64,000 nucleotides of DNA, from the NCBI GenBank assembly GCA_028564675.1, contig JAOVVO010000056.1, positions 124,001 to 188,000 of the forward strand, read 5' to 3'. Within the stretch, counting starts at the first letter, position 1. Each line of letters begins with the position of its first letter. A program made the position numbers and the translations under genes. Below the pieces are notes generated by a model. It did no database searches. It saw only the letters and a program-made list of their open reading frames with translations, and had not been told where the DNA came from. The DNA is from Onchocerca lupi (Eukaryota; Nematoda; Chromadorea; Rhabditida; Onchocercidae). Shown piece by piece: positions 1 to 13,236 of this stretch.

Positions 1-99
1 ACGGAAAAATTTAGGTAAATTCAAAAAATAATGTTAGTAAACTGGAACAAATAAAAAGTTTTCATTGTTTTCTTATCATAAATAGCTAAATTATTGCAG

Positions 100-1368
100 G
101 TTGGCATACAGCAACTTTAATTTTATTAGCGTTGGCGTTGTTGACGTCGTTCCTGACGATATGTCTAGGTTTATCTGCGTGTTGTTACAGTTCACTAGCG
201 TTAATCGTTACGGGTGTAACTCTGATGACAAGTAAGTTGGATTAATTTCATTATTTTTTACATTATTTATACTTCTTTTACGTATTTATGTCATTTATAT
301 TTCTTTTTGCAATGAAATCTTGTAGCGGAATAACATTTTAAGATTTGATTCGTTAATTCATAACTTTTCACAGGTGAGAAGAAAAAGATTTTTTTCAGCA
401 TTTTTGTCGATAATAGCGGAAGGGCTATTCTTTTTTTATTCACATCGTGCCGACATCCGTTTCATCAAGGGTATTGTCAGTACTTACGAGGTCTGAAAAT
501 ATTTTTCATGCAGTAATTCCGATAATTTTTACATTTACTCTTGTTCGAGATTCTCTTGAGCAATGTATTTTACTTGCTGAGCCGATTTCGTAACCGTTAG
601 GGGAAAACTTAGGTATAAATTTGCATCATAGTATAAACTATAAACTTTGCATTATTTTCAGCAACGAGTTGGCTTGGCATTTTTTCTACAAATGGTTGCA
701 TGTGCATGTCATTTCGTTGCATTCCTAGTTTCACTAGTATTTGTATATTTCGTTTGGACTAGCAAAAGTGATGCCAGCGATCGGTACATGGATAGTTTTA
801 ATCGTGGTTCAAAATTAAATGTGGCAAGTGTGGGAAGGTCTGCATCTGAAAACATTTCTCAAACTATTTTTTGAGCACAAATATCATATCTTTTAGGTAT
901 TTGTTTTTGGTATAGTATGAATCATTCTCCTGTAACTTATCATCTGCTAGTTCTTTCGATTCTAAAATCTGATCTGAAAGACAGAAATGTTTCCTTCATT
1001 GAAAAGTTTAAAAAGCAAAAACTCTATGCAACTTTTCAATGAAAAAAAAAGTTTTTACGATTTTTTAAAAAGCATTTGTTCAGTTTATCGTTTATCATAG
1101 TTTCAAAATATTGCCTGCTATATATTCCAATTAAATTGCATTATCCATGAACTATTAATTTGTTTCTTGCAGATCGTTGGAATTTGAACCACAAATGATT
1201 TATCAGCAAAATGTGGCGCCCACTGGGATTCGTCCACCTCATTATATGAAACATCAAGAACAGTATGATAAAAATGTTACCGGAAGTACGCCTGAATTAG
1301 GAGTAAGACAACTATCTGCTGAATTCCTTGGACAAAGAGTAAGACGAAAAAGTGAAACTTGTGTTTAA
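100..1368 (+). CDS. Clc-like/claudin-family tetraspan protein, 3' part (partial)
   Basis: The 5' part lies outside the window. Four exons fit in phase: 100-231, 399-490, 662-837 and 1173-1368 (stop TAA). The first exon starts with GW and encodes a hydrophobic segment matching TM2 and the start of TM3 of the neighbouring gene. The second supplies the rest of TM3 and a short extracellular loop. The third begins QQRVGLAFFLQ and carries TM4. The fourth is a short cytoplasmic tail of about 65 residues. Exon order and splice phases match the gene at 5551-11567, so the two look like tandem paralogues. Clc-like/claudin proteins are four-pass plasma-membrane proteins of cell contacts or channel-associated complexes; the exact role here is unknown. 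The GTCTGA donor after 490 is weak, but phase and homology support it. Confidence 0.72.
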
Positions 1369-4300
1369 CTTTTAATCAACTCCTTGTAAAAATTTTTCAC
1401 GCTTCATGCATAGATTGATTTGCTGGAAATATAATTTATAGAATAAGACCAAAATCTTGATTAATTTCCACCATGAATTTCGAATTTCAGTTTTGCTTTT
1501 CAGTTTATAGCTTCAGCATTTTGTCAAAAATATTCCATTTAGAGAGCGGAAAAAAAAGTGAAGAAAAGTAACTGTAGCAATTAATTTTTTTCATGCATGT
1601 TTTTTTCATGTAAAATTCGTTGCATTCTATTCTTGTTCAGATTGCTCAATAGATTTTAAAAAGCATACCAAGTAGCTAGTTTTCATGTGCATCAATTTTA
1701 TAAATTTTTTCGCGTATATTTTAGTACCAGTCTAAGATACAATTATTGCTGTACTGATTGATAATTGATAAGCTAATGCATCCAATCTCTACTTTATAAA
1801 TTTGTTACTAATGTTATTTACAGTAATTATAAACTTGTTTGAATCAATGAATGATTACAGTTTTATTCTGTCTGCAGCAGAATTTATTCTCACTGATCCG
1901 CTAATTTCAAAATACTTCGCTTGAACTTTACAATTCATATTTCACTAACAGTTTGCTTACCTGTAATCCATTTTTTCGATGTTCTGAATTTCATTTAAAA
2001 AATAATGATTAGTAGCCTTTCAATTTGTTGAAATTTCCTCAGGCTATTTCTAATGGATTTTTCAAAAAATATTACAGGAAGTGTTAATCATAAGCATGAT
2101 TTGTACGATAACTTATATTACCTCGCTTTTTACAAGTTGTTGTAAGTGTTTCATCATGGCTTTATGTATTATTTTTTCTTTTAACGTTTCTTTATTTACA
2201 TTCATAGCATTTATTCCTTTTTTTCTGCCTTTATTTTACAGATACTTAATATTATTGTCGTAATTCGACGTTCACTTATTTCACTCACTTTGACTTTCCA
2301 GTTTAATTTCATTAACTTTTGCCTTTAACTTCCTTGAAAAAATTGTGATGATTTCAAAAAAATATTCATAGAAAGCTCAATGAATTCTGCAATTTTTTTG
2401 AATAACTGAAAAGTTTTGAAGAGTTTAACAGCACAACTGTTATTTTCATATCGTTTTGATGCATATCATATTTAATTGCATCTTAATGATTCTATAAATG
2501 AAGAGATTCAATATTATTGAGAATTCACAGGTAATTTTGTTACTGATTCCTGATAACAATACATGCATTATCTAGCTCTGATCCATTTTCCAACGAGTAA
2601 AATTATCACATTTCCAATTGAAGTTTAGGTTACTTATTTCTCAACCACTGTTTCCAAACTTTAAAAATTCACTTCTTTCAATTTTAAAAGCCAAAACTAT
2701 AAGTGTATTAAAGTACATCGAATGTGCGATTATAAAAATGATAAATACATTAACTAATTGAGTGTACTACTGAACATTATACTTCCAAACCGGATTTTAT
2801 TGCCTTATTTGATTCTTATACCCTTCTGGCATTTACTTAATGATCAATTTTGTAAGATGTTATTTGAAATTAATCAGTGTCTTGTTAATGATTTGAAGTG
2901 TGCTTTTTAAGGCAGTCAATAAAAGTTCATATTAAATTCAATGCAATGCGAAATGGTTAAAAGGAATGCGCACCTTAATACTGCTTGTATCTAAAGCATT
3001 ACTAAGTTTATTGCAAACATTTGTTTTCACAAAATGACAGCAATGCGAACTCATGATCAGTGATCAGGGAGATCAGAATGTAGTGATTGGAATTAATTAG
3101 TAATATTCTGGATACGAGTAACTTGAAATATCTTAAGATATTATGGGTTTAGATTGGATTGTTTAACGAATTTATAAACTCAATAAATATACTTTTCGAA
3201 GCAAATTCTTTTGACTGTGTACAGTTTCACTAATTAGCATTCATATGTTTCAGTTTTATTAATACCTTTTGGTCTTCCCATTTCATGTTTCAGGTCAATT
3301 TTTTTCCTAATATTATTCAGAAATCACGAGTCAGATGACCTGTCAATAAATGCTTTTTTATTTTGTTGTAATCATTTTCTGGAAATTATTAAATTCTTCA
3401 CCAATGACTTTGCATACTGCTTAATGAAGAATATAATTCCCTGATAGGCTTCATTTCACATTTCAGTATTTTCACCTCATTCTAGCTTTCCAGAAATCTA
3501 TTCTTTGCATGTGTCGCTGCATGATTAAATAGATCTGCAAGTGTGTCTTAAAAAAAAAAAAAAAAAAAACGACCCGTACGACCTCTAAGTCACTGAATTT
3601 ATTACTTTCAATGAATGGATGATATTCAGTTTTTCAAAAATCTCATATTTTTGAAAATCTCCACATGATGACTAAGAAAAGACATTGATACGATCAGCGA
3701 TAGAATGACCTTCAAACCACCAATATGACTAAAACCAGTTTTCAAAAGTATCAGATGGGAATAACGATGACCATCATGTCAGTCCTTCTTTTCGGGGGCA
3801 TAATACTATTCTCAAAGCTTACTTTATTTCGTTATTCCATGTTACGCATGGAATCTTTCTTCTTCTAGCCCGTATATCCTTATTTTATGATGGCAGAAGT
3901 AGGTCAAAAGAATGTTTCAACAAGAGAAACAGGAGATTTGAATTCTTCGACTTTTGCTTTCCTATTTGCGCAGAACATTCCTCTTCTATTACTTAAAATT
4001 TTCCCTTCATTCTTAAATATATAAAATGATTTCTTGAAAAATTATGATAGCACAAAAAGTTTCCAATTTGAATTCCCAGTTGGTCACTACTACAAAAATC
4101 TACCGGTTTTTATGTCGCATAAAAATTTGAAAACCGACTGCTGCTCCAAGGACACTGATCGTGATCTCTGTCGTTCAATTTCCTAACTATTCCTATTATG
4201 TTTATAAATCCTTGTGGATGGCGTTTATGACCAAAGATGTGGACACAAGGACACAAAGACGCACACAAACAATAGATGCACCTAGCTGGACATAGGTCAG

Positions 4301-5550
4301 CACTGGACAACAAGCTCAGCGATCGATTTGAAATTGTGATAACAATTAATCCGTAAATCATTTCCTATTGAGGAGGGTGTGGATACCAATCATCATTGTG
4401 ATTATCACCAGTTCGTTTTTTGCTCTAAGAATGAAAGCAAATACTTTAATCAATAATTTGTTGAATTCCGATTTTATCAAATGAATATTATTTTTGAATT
4501 ATAATTTTATGTCTTCAATCACATTAGTGTTTTCGATCTTTTTAAATTCCTTTTTAATTATGATTTAATTATTACAGTCTCACATTTTCCTCACATTCTC
4601 CCAGTATCACCTTTTCCAGTTATTCTGCAAATTATCGATCCATTGCAAGGTCATTAATTTTACGTGAATTTTTGGTACGAATTTCATTATATTGGCTATT
4701 AATTGTTTGAAACAAAATCCACACCGCATTGCCAGTTGTTTAATGTAAGTGGAAAAAACAAATAAAAATTGTTTCTATTCAGGTATCATAATTTTATAAA
4801 AATTAAAATGATTATTGCAGTAGGAAGTTAATTCCGACTTCTTATTAAAGTTACGATTTGGAATTTTGTTGAAAGATCAATGGGTGGTTGTTTAGATAAA
4901 ATGGCAAAATCTTTCAATGATAGAAATCAAAAACTGTAATGGTTAAAAAAAAAAAAAAGAATCTGATGACTCCGATGATTCATTTCCATTTACACCCATT
5001 TTCAACATCCGATGACTCATTTCCAGAATAATTTCGGAGTTCTTCAATTCCCTTCCAATAAGTTTCAGAAGTTGGGCATAGATGTCTTACCATTGGCTTC
5101 ATTACCTCTTGTTTTCTTCTCATCCAGTTTAATGTTTCTTTTCATCTTCTGTATTATCTTGATTTTCGATAAGATGGATGCAATTCATCAATGACATCAG
5201 TAAATGCCGCTATGATTCCGGTTTCAGTTATTTATTTCATTTACAGTGTTTTTAAAATCATTAATTGTTGGTCCTTGTGTTCATGGTCAGTCACTCTGAT
5301 CTGAATCACATCAGAAAGATCACCAGATTCAAATACTAAATATTGGCACGGTATCAGAGTATTCTACCAAGTTATTTCATCAAAATTCCTTCACGCCGTC
5401 CTTTCAAACGACAGAAGAAATTAATTTTGATCTCTGAACTCATGCATATGTATATTTTTCACAGATGAAAAGATAATTATCAGTTGCAGCATTGTTTGGA
5501 TGCAAAAGAAGAGGAAAGCGATGAGTTAGCAGAAATTCAAGTTACGGTCA
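1369..5550. other. Intergenic, no gene seen
   Basis: AT-rich spacer between the two tetraspan genes, with only short ORFs that lack splice or family support. It includes an A20 run at 3550-3569 followed by a brief GC-richer stretch. A second GC-richer patch lies at about 4120-4350 and has no convincing coding frame. A TTTTCACAG site at 5456-5464 may be the trans-splice acceptor for the downstream gene, giving a 5' UTR of about 86 nt. Confidence 0.6.
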
Positions 5551-8500
5551 ATGAATTCTACCGAAGAAAGTCAGACCAAGTGTGGCCAGAAAACAGCTTT
5601 GTCGTTGTTTTTCCTACTTGAATTAATTGCTTATGTTTTGGGCTGTATCGCTTTGATAAGTCCAAGTTGGCAATACGTGTATCTTGAAGTAGGTGTCGAA
5701 ATTCGGTTGAATTTTTCTTTTTTTCAAATTTCAGTAACATAGCACAACTTGATCCTTCTCTCTTGAATTTAATTATGTTTCTGTAACTTCTGATTACCCG
5801 TCATAATTCATTCCTTTTATGCTTATTATTGCTTGAACCTGTATTACTAATATTTACGGTAAATATTGTAGAATGGACGTACAGAGCATCATCATGGATT
5901 ATGGCTTGATTGTAAACGCGATTATTCTCATGATTATGGTCGAAGTCGTGAGTATTACGAGACTCTGTATAGGTTGGTGTAATTTTGTGAAAGGCAAGAT
6001 TCAAAATGCAATCATATTTTATGAAAAAATTGAATAAAGCTATGTTTTTTCTTTAGATTTTTGCTTATGACGAGAATAAAACGCCAAGTTTCTAAGTTTC
6101 TTCTAATTTCACTCTTTCATACGTGCGAAATGTAATACCAATTTTGTTTTATTCCGGTTTCAATTCATCTTAATCTCTGTAAAAATTATAGGCTTAATAG
6201 ACAACAGTCTCCATTTGATCAGTTTTTTCTCCCATCATTATTGTGTGTATACAAATTCGATTATTATATTGATACCGAAGATCTTTATGATCACAACCAT
6301 GATGAAAATCGCCTCCAGGATGATGCCAATCAGCATTTACTGTTGGGTTTGTTTAAATTTCCTTATTACATTTTTAATTTCTAAAAATACATCGCTCTTT
6401 TCTACTCTTTCATTTATATAAAGTTCATTTCAGGTTGGAAAATAGCATCATTAGCTGCTCTTGGATTTGCGGCACTAACAGCAAGTGCAGCTTTATTGCT
6501 TTCAATTTGCGCTTTTTGTCATCGTACCCTTATTTGTGCTGCAGCTGTTCTTGTCACTGTTGCTGGTCGGTATATAATTCGAGCATTTAACTTTAAATCT
6601 AATTCTTTCAAACCTTTTTCTTTCGATTTTTTTCTTCCAAGTTGGGAGAAAAAATTTATGAATGGATTTTTTGCAAAAAGTATCATTTATAGTTACAGCA
6701 TTAGTTGATAAAATTTTTGTTTCTCGGTAAGAACTCATTCTTATAGCCTTGCTGTCTTCTGTGGGCTTATTGGTATTTTACATCTGGGCCAACTATCAGG
6801 ACAACAATATTATTAAAGAAGAAGATGGCATCTATCAGGTTGTTTTAATTATGCATTAGTTATGATAATGCAACTACCTTTATAGCTTTTAATATTCCTC
6901 ATAGATAAGCTATTAGAAGAATAGGACAATTGATTAGATCAATTTCTGATCAATTTTTATTGACCACAGTGTTCCATCGACAGTGCGGAATAGACCATTA
7001 ATAGAGGCAAAAATGCTAGGCCAGCTTGACGCATACTTTAAATAAAATATTCTCAGACAATTTTTACTCGACAGTTCATTCTAATTAAGTGGCATTTGAA
7101 GCAATGATAAGAATCGGTTTATCAAAATTTCATTTCTTTGGAATTATGGAAGCAACAGAGAGTGTCTGTTGGTGGCCTAGTGGTTCTATTTGTCGATGCT
7201 CAAGAACTGCTGAGTACAAATCACTACTGATGAACCATTTAGTGATGAAAATTTCTTTCCCCAACAGAATCAACTCTCTGTTGAATCTTTGTTCTGAAAA
7301 TGGTTGTTCATTACCACAGAAACCATTTTCGGTGGTTGCGATGTCTTGACCATACTCTTGTCTTTTTGACTTTGATGAGAACGAACAGCAAAGTATTTTC
7401 TTGAGGAATGTTCATTCTGAAACTGAGATGATATGAGATTCAGAAAGTTGGTTTCGAGAAGTTTGCAAATTTTGGGAACTCTTCTTTGCTAGCGTAAATG
7501 TAGCAATTAGAATATTTTCTTCATCAAAATACGCTCCTTTATGTGTAACTTGCACTATAGCTCTCTAATAGCAACTTTGAACTTTTCGAGAGTTTTAACT
7601 TTCGAGACAACTAAATTTTTCCCATTTTTAGCAGTATTTTGGATGGGCGTTCTATGTGCAAATAGCGGCGACGACGATGCAGTTTCTTGCATCTTTCGCA
7701 GGTTGTGCTGTTACTTCGATAGCATTCCGAAAAAGCCGCACTAAATTGGTCAAAATCGAGGTTACTCGTTCTGTTTTATGCTCAGTTATTATTTTAACGC
7801 AATAACGTAATTTATCTGCATGCTATAAGTTAAGAAATATTTAAATTTCAGGTTGTTGATAAAGACAGTTCAACATTACTTGATCGAACGCTCCCGTTCA
7901 AACGTTCGTTTTCAGCAATTTACAAATTAGACTCATCTGATCTCCAAAAATGGGAAAAGGATTACACAAATCTCATTCAGTCAGAAGGCATCACTAAACA
8001 GGTAATTTTTTTGAACATATACGAGAAATAATCTGTAATGCTTATCCTAGTATAGGTAATTAATGAGCATTTGTTACTTTCCCTAAATTGCTCAGATTTT
8101 CAATTTGGTGCTTTTGTTGTATTTGAAAGGTAATTATACGCCAAGCGTGATCATGCTTGCTCAGCCTATCAGATCTATCCTGCATTTAATCTTCTTTTAC
8201 TAAAAGTACCATTCGGAAACAACTTCTTGATCTGTCCTGTCAGCCGATATCATTACTTTGCGATATTTTCTATTTTATGAAAGTTTTTTTTTCTCTCCAA
8301 CAAAGACAGAATTTGCAATTTCAAGCGTGCAACATCAGTACCGAATTTCAAGAAATATCCGGGAAAGAGCCAACACAGCCCACAGGAAAACAAAATCAAC
8401 ACAGCCCACAGGAAAACAAAATCTACTTCTAATTTATTTACAAACATCGATCAATCAAACCTAAGCACTGCTTCCGAAACATTTTCATCAACATCAAAAA

Positions 8501-11500
8501 TACCACCATCATTTTCATTTCCAGTTCCAAAGGTTACACTTCTCTTAAATTGCACATCATGATTGCACCATTTTGAGCCGAGAATCTTACTTTTTTTTTG
8601 CAAAAACAATGTTTCCTTTGCATGCAGCGGAAATTAGATTTTAATAATGCTTTGCATCCAAACAATTATATGGTCCAAATTAAATGTCCGATCAATTTGA
8701 ATATTATCTCTTCTTTATCAAAATACTACGAAAATCCGTCTTTGTGACAGAAATTCAAGAATTCAATGCTAATTTGTGCAAAAGCTTTAATTTGAGAATA
8801 AATATTGTGACTAAAGTTTGAAAAGCGATTTTAATTTTTAATTTCCACTTCCTTATATCACGCTGCTTTTTCATGTTTTATAATTTTGGAAATATCCAGT
8901 GATTGTACAACTTTTTGTATAGAGCATCTATTTTTGATTGCAGTCAATTCTAAAAGCTTCATCAAAACAACCCTCAACGGCATCGAATGCAAATCGACGG
9001 TTAAGCGATGATCTTGATTTGACGTATGAATACTTGCCAGTTGATTCCGTACTAAATTCACAAAGTACGGAAACAGTGAACAAATCGTTCACAACTGTCT
9101 TTCCCAGTACTAGTTTATTCGGTCAAATTAAGTATGTCATGAATACTTTATTGTCTTTTTTTTTTTTTTTTTTGTGATCTATTTTATTGATTTTTCATCA
9201 GATTTTTTTAGACGAAAATCGTGATTTCATTTCTAGTTGCTTTTTTACTTCACCAATAGTTATCCATATTTTTCCCACAGTGAACTAATATTAATTGAAT
9301 GCAGTTAGCTGTTGATTCATAAAGATTGACATTAATGAGATGAAGATTGAATAATATGCACTAATTTATACAAATTGAACTTTTTTTTTTCTTCATTTCA
9401 TCGTTAATGGTACGAAAACAACTTAGGTACGTTCCTGTTTGCAGAGGTGTTCCTAGTCAACGTACTCATTCAGAAAGTTCAATCAATGTCTATGATAAAG
9501 TATATGAGCATATCCCAGGTACGGTTAAATCAATCATAAACAGGAAACAGTCATTATAAGAACATCAAGATTAATGCTGATAAAATTTTAATTTGTTCTG
9601 GTTTGGTTTTAATTATCTTCAGATACCCAACTTCTAATTCATTGCCAGTACTTACTCCCATCGTTTAATTTATTTCTTGAAAATTATTACATAAGCCCGA
9701 TTGCGACGGCAGTCATTCAGAATGTTTCGTATAATCTTTCGTCTGGTTACACTATTAGTGGCATATATTAACCTGCCAAATAATTGAACCTGCCTAATTA
9801 TTCTGTACATATTTCAGAACAAGAACAGGCCAGTGATGAAGATGCTAAGAGAAGTACACTTATCAACGATGTGCCATCTTGTTCAAGCGCCAATTCATCT
9901 AAGTCCATTTTTCTATTTCTTTTTTTACAGCATTTTGTTAAAAAACAACAGAAATTTTATTATTACAATAACTTGTGCAACCTATTCATTTAGATTAGCT
10001 TTCTCGCACTCAATTCCTGAAACGATCATTGTAACGACGGATCGTTGTTCATCTAATGATATGCATCCAAATTTTTCAGTTCCATCAAATGTTAGTTTTG
10101 AATTTTAAATTCATGAATTTTTGTTGCAGCGAAATATTTTTTTCAAAGATTTCTTCATTCACATAAATCGTTGCACATCTCTCATATCTCAGTTGGCTCC
10201 ACGACATGACATTGACAAAACATTGGTAACAGCATATCCAGAAATGCAACCGAGCGCAGCGACATCGAACTTGCGAGATTTTTTTGCAAAACAAATCGAA
10301 AGTTCTCATTTTTCAAACGAACACTCCACGAATCATGTTTCGGATGATATTGCGATCAACACATTCGATCTTGAGACATTTACGGGAAGAGAACGGTAAA
10401 GATATTTCAAGAGCTGCTTGAATGTTTTGAAATGACAACATGAACCATGAGATCAATCATATAGTTAAATGAGAAAAAATGGAATTAAAAAATATATTCT
10501 GGAATTGCTATAATGAAGTTTTTATAAGTAGTCGTACCAAGAGGTCATGTTGAATATTGCAGATCCATCAGAAATTTGGCTTTTCGATCAAAGAAAAACG
10601 AAAGCATTGAAGCTTTCGAACGTATCAATTCATCAGAAAACAATTCGATAAATAAATGCATGCTGAACAAGAGAAAAATACCAGATTCAACTATAAAATT
10701 TACCTTACCAAAAAGTGGTGATAGACAGGTGACATACGACAACGCAATTTCCATTCCTTCTATGTTAGTTGCTGCCTCATTTGCTAATTTTTTCCAGTTT
10801 TAAGTTTTTTTTGAAGTCCTCTTGTTATTGCAATATAATCGCACTCTAAAAAGATGTAAGATTCACTTTCTTAAATTACCTGCTTCTATTTGCAACCTGT
10901 TATTTGCATAATGCATGTACATCATCTTCTGCAATCCGGTCGAATAATTTGCTTTTTTACAAATACTACTTGGACGACACTTACCATAACCGGTTATTGA
11001 CAGGCAAACAAAATTTCCTGTCCTAAAGATTTTACTTTTCCCAATAATTATGCTCGCTGTTTCACTTGATGAAGTTTTTTTTTTGCTTCATTACAATGTG
11101 AAACGTTTAGCATTTTTGCTTTACTGTTAACCCGTCACAAATAATTTAAATTTTTGTTTGCTTTCATTATTGACCATTTATTATTATTTAAGAAATCATT
11201 CCATTCAACAACAATCATTAGGTACCCATCATGGAGAATAATACATGCTAACGAAGTGCTTTAGTTGGACTGATTGGTACTTTATAAATTATAATTTTTA
11301 ATTCATTTCTTTTTTATGAAACATTTCAAATGCTCTTTTGAATGTTATTGTTTTAGGTATTCAGGAGATGAATTGGATCGTTCCGTAGGCTCGTCGGATA
11401 CATTTGAAAATAAGGCAATTGTAGAGGAAAGTGGCGCCCAGTGGCCTGATGAAGCACAACTTTGTTTGAATTTATTCATGAATGGCGGAGTAACGTCGTT

Positions 11501-11567
11501 GCTTGCCGGAAGCAGTTCTAGTGATGGCTTAACTGAAACTAAAAAAAACGGTTTCACCACCGTCTAG
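5551..11567 (+). CDS. Clc-like/claudin-family tetraspan protein with long Ser-rich C-terminal tail
   Basis: Fifteen exons: 5551-5688, 5872-5972, 6192-6346, 6434-6565, 6747-6838, 7632-7760, 7852-8001, 8326-8532, 8944-9131, 9427-9518, 9818-9902, 9994-10090, 10130-10395, 10563-10763, 11357-11567. They sum to 2244 nt, or 747 aa. TM1 is at about residues 16-39. The first extracellular loop has the claudin/Clc signature GLW..C (residues 56-61). TM2-TM4 lie between about residues 133 and 235. About 500 residues of Ser/Asn-rich, poorly ordered cytoplasmic tail follow. The claudin-like core is solid. The tail exons rest on phase and open frame alone. The acceptor at 7630/7631 is a NAGNAG (CAG may be in or out), and the 10130 exon could instead begin at the in-frame CTCAG near 10193. 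Exon 8 holds a 26-bp tandem duplication that makes its frame questionable (see findings). Expected role: plasma-membrane adhesion or channel-associated tetraspan. Confidence 0.75.
8372..8423. repeat. 26-bp tandem duplication inside tetraspan exon 8
   Basis: Positions 8372-8397 and 8398-8423 are identical 26-mers starting AACACAGCCCACAGG. Because 26 is not a multiple of three, the two copies are read in different frames. The duplication therefore changes the frame of everything downstream in the exon. Confidence 0.95.
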
Positions 11568-12188
11568 AAACTTATTGATGATTCACTGCTATTATTTGGA
11601 TGGATAAAACATGTTGATTTAATACATTCAAGGTTATCGACTTTTTGTGTAGACAACTTCTTGAAAACTCTTCAGCTGATCCGAAAAAGCACTTGTACAT
11701 CTTTCAGTTCAATTTTACGTCTATAAATATATTATTTCGTTGTTACTTTAGTTATGTTTTTATTGCTGACAGCAGTAATTGTTCCAGTAAATGTTTGCAA
11801 TATCCTATGGTGCTCCATAACAGCAATATTGTTTTGTTCCATAAAAAATAAAATAAAATAAAATGCCTTTAGGGGCATACCCTATTTGTGTTTACTGCAA
11901 TTTACAAGAAGGAAAATTTGATGGACATAATATAAATTTGAAAGATAAGGTACCTATGATGGTTGATAAAAAATTGACAGAAACAAGACGGACTGTTGAC
12001 AAATGAAGAAGTTGCAAAGAATTATGAAACTCAAAGATGGATTTCAAGAAATCTTAATTATTTTATAAAAGTGGGATGAATGGAAGAGGCAGAATGGCAA
12101 CGCGTTGGTGTCACCATGGTGATACTGACGTTGACAGGACGTTTAGAAAAAGTAGGATGGGAAGGGATGGTGCTTGAGGTGTGAATGA
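11568..12188. promoter_or_regulatory. 3' UTR of tetraspan gene and B9D2 promoter
   Basis: The left half is the probable 3' UTR, with overlapping AATAAA poly(A) signals in an (AAAAT)n tract at about 11846-11863. The right half contains a palindrome (CAACGCGTTG, 12098-12107) and the X-box-like site at 12110-12123. The 621-bp gap and the separate X-box argue for independent transcription of B9D2 rather than an operon. Confidence 0.55.
12110..12123 (+). promoter_or_regulatory. X-box-like RFX/DAF-19 site upstream of B9D2
   Basis: GTCACCATGGTGAT is two imperfectly palindromic half-sites around a central AT, close to the nematode X-box consensus (GTHNYYATRRNAAC). It deviates in the last half-site, where GGTGAT replaces the RRNAAC form. 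It lies 65 bp upstream of the B9D2 start codon, within the usual distance of C. elegans X-boxes from ciliary genes. The site is seen in the sequence; DAF-19 binding is inferred. Confidence 0.6.
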
Positions 12189-13236
12189 ATGGCTGAGGTG
12201 CATATTATCGGTGAGATTGAAAGTGCATTCGGATTTCCCGAACAACGTCTTTTTTGTCGCTGGGAACTCGCATTTGGTAAGTGACGACATTTCGTCCTAG
12301 TCATTGAAGAGTTCGTGGACAGTCTCAAATATTCTTACTCAAAAAAAAAGGAATAGTGTCGCCAAAATGATTATTCTTTCTATCTTTGCTATTTCGTCAG
12401 TTATTTTATTAAGATTGTGCATTGCAAGATATTATTGCAGTATTTTAAATTTATGTTAAGGTGGTGGATGGCGTGTGATACAAGGAGTGAGCAAGGGACA
12501 AACTCAAATTGACTTATCAGAATACGGCGATTTCGCATCTTTTTCGCATCCATTGGATATACATCTTGTCACTAAAACTATACAAGGTCAGCTTGACATT
12601 ACCGTAAAATGGAAATTATTCCGAGAATTATCTTGAAGTTCGAAAGCTCTTTCACTTGAGTTTTTATGTTTTTTTCAATTATGTATATGGTTGGTCGTAG
12701 ATAACAGTTATGGAAGTAATGAAGAGTTTATTCAAAATGTTGCCTAAGTTCAGGATGGCCTTCAATTAGTCTACAAATTTGGCATTATGACGAATTTGGT
12801 CGGCAGGAATTGTATGGTTACGGGTCCATATATTTACCAGCTTCGCCCGGTGAGCATCAGGTAACTTTTTTGTTGACATCAATATAAAAAGTGATTGTTA
12901 TTTGTAGTCTTAATTAAGGCATTTATAAACAATTATAAACTTCGGCTTTTCGTGATCAATTTACAGTCAATTAACGATTTGACTAATTTGATCGAAGAAA
13001 GTAGCTGAAACGTAGAAATAAATTAAGTACAGATGAAATGTTATACGTGGAGGCCGAAAGGTGGTTTACGTGAAGAAATGATGCAATACTTTGTTGGTGG
13101 TAGTTTGCAGTTTAGCGAGCAAGCTTCGACACGACTCGATGAACATTCAAGATTGCGTACTGTATCTATGGGTTTCGTTAGATTACGTATTTCAGTGATA
13201 ACCAAGAATTTTGATCGTTTCGGAATTCAGTGTTGA
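12189..13236 (+). CDS. mksr-2: B9 domain-containing protein 2 (ciliary transition zone)
   Basis: Four exons: 12189-12276, 12461-12586, 12754-12860, 13033-13236. They total 525 nt, or 174 aa, against about 175 aa in vertebrate B9D2. The protein is a single B9 (C2-like) domain. It opens with MAEVHIIGEI and ends with the family-typical NFDRFGIQC. The central hallmarks WRVIQG, SHPLDIHL, WHYDEFGR and the TWRP motif are all present. B9D2 works with B9D1 and MKS1 in the MKS module of the ciliary transition zone, which gates entry of membrane proteins into cilia. In nematodes this means sensory-neuron cilia. All introns have clear GT-AG ends. An X-box-like site precedes the gene, matching RFX/DAF-19 control of ciliary genes in C. 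elegans. Confidence 0.95.

Noticed and set aside
4110..4361. 83-codon minus-strand ORF in a GC-richer patch
   Set aside because: Cys-rich, low-information sequence with no splice partners or family resemblance.
11568..12188. Possible operon linking the tetraspan gene and B9D2
   Set aside because: The spacing exceeds 600 bp and the X-box indicates B9D2 has its own promoter.
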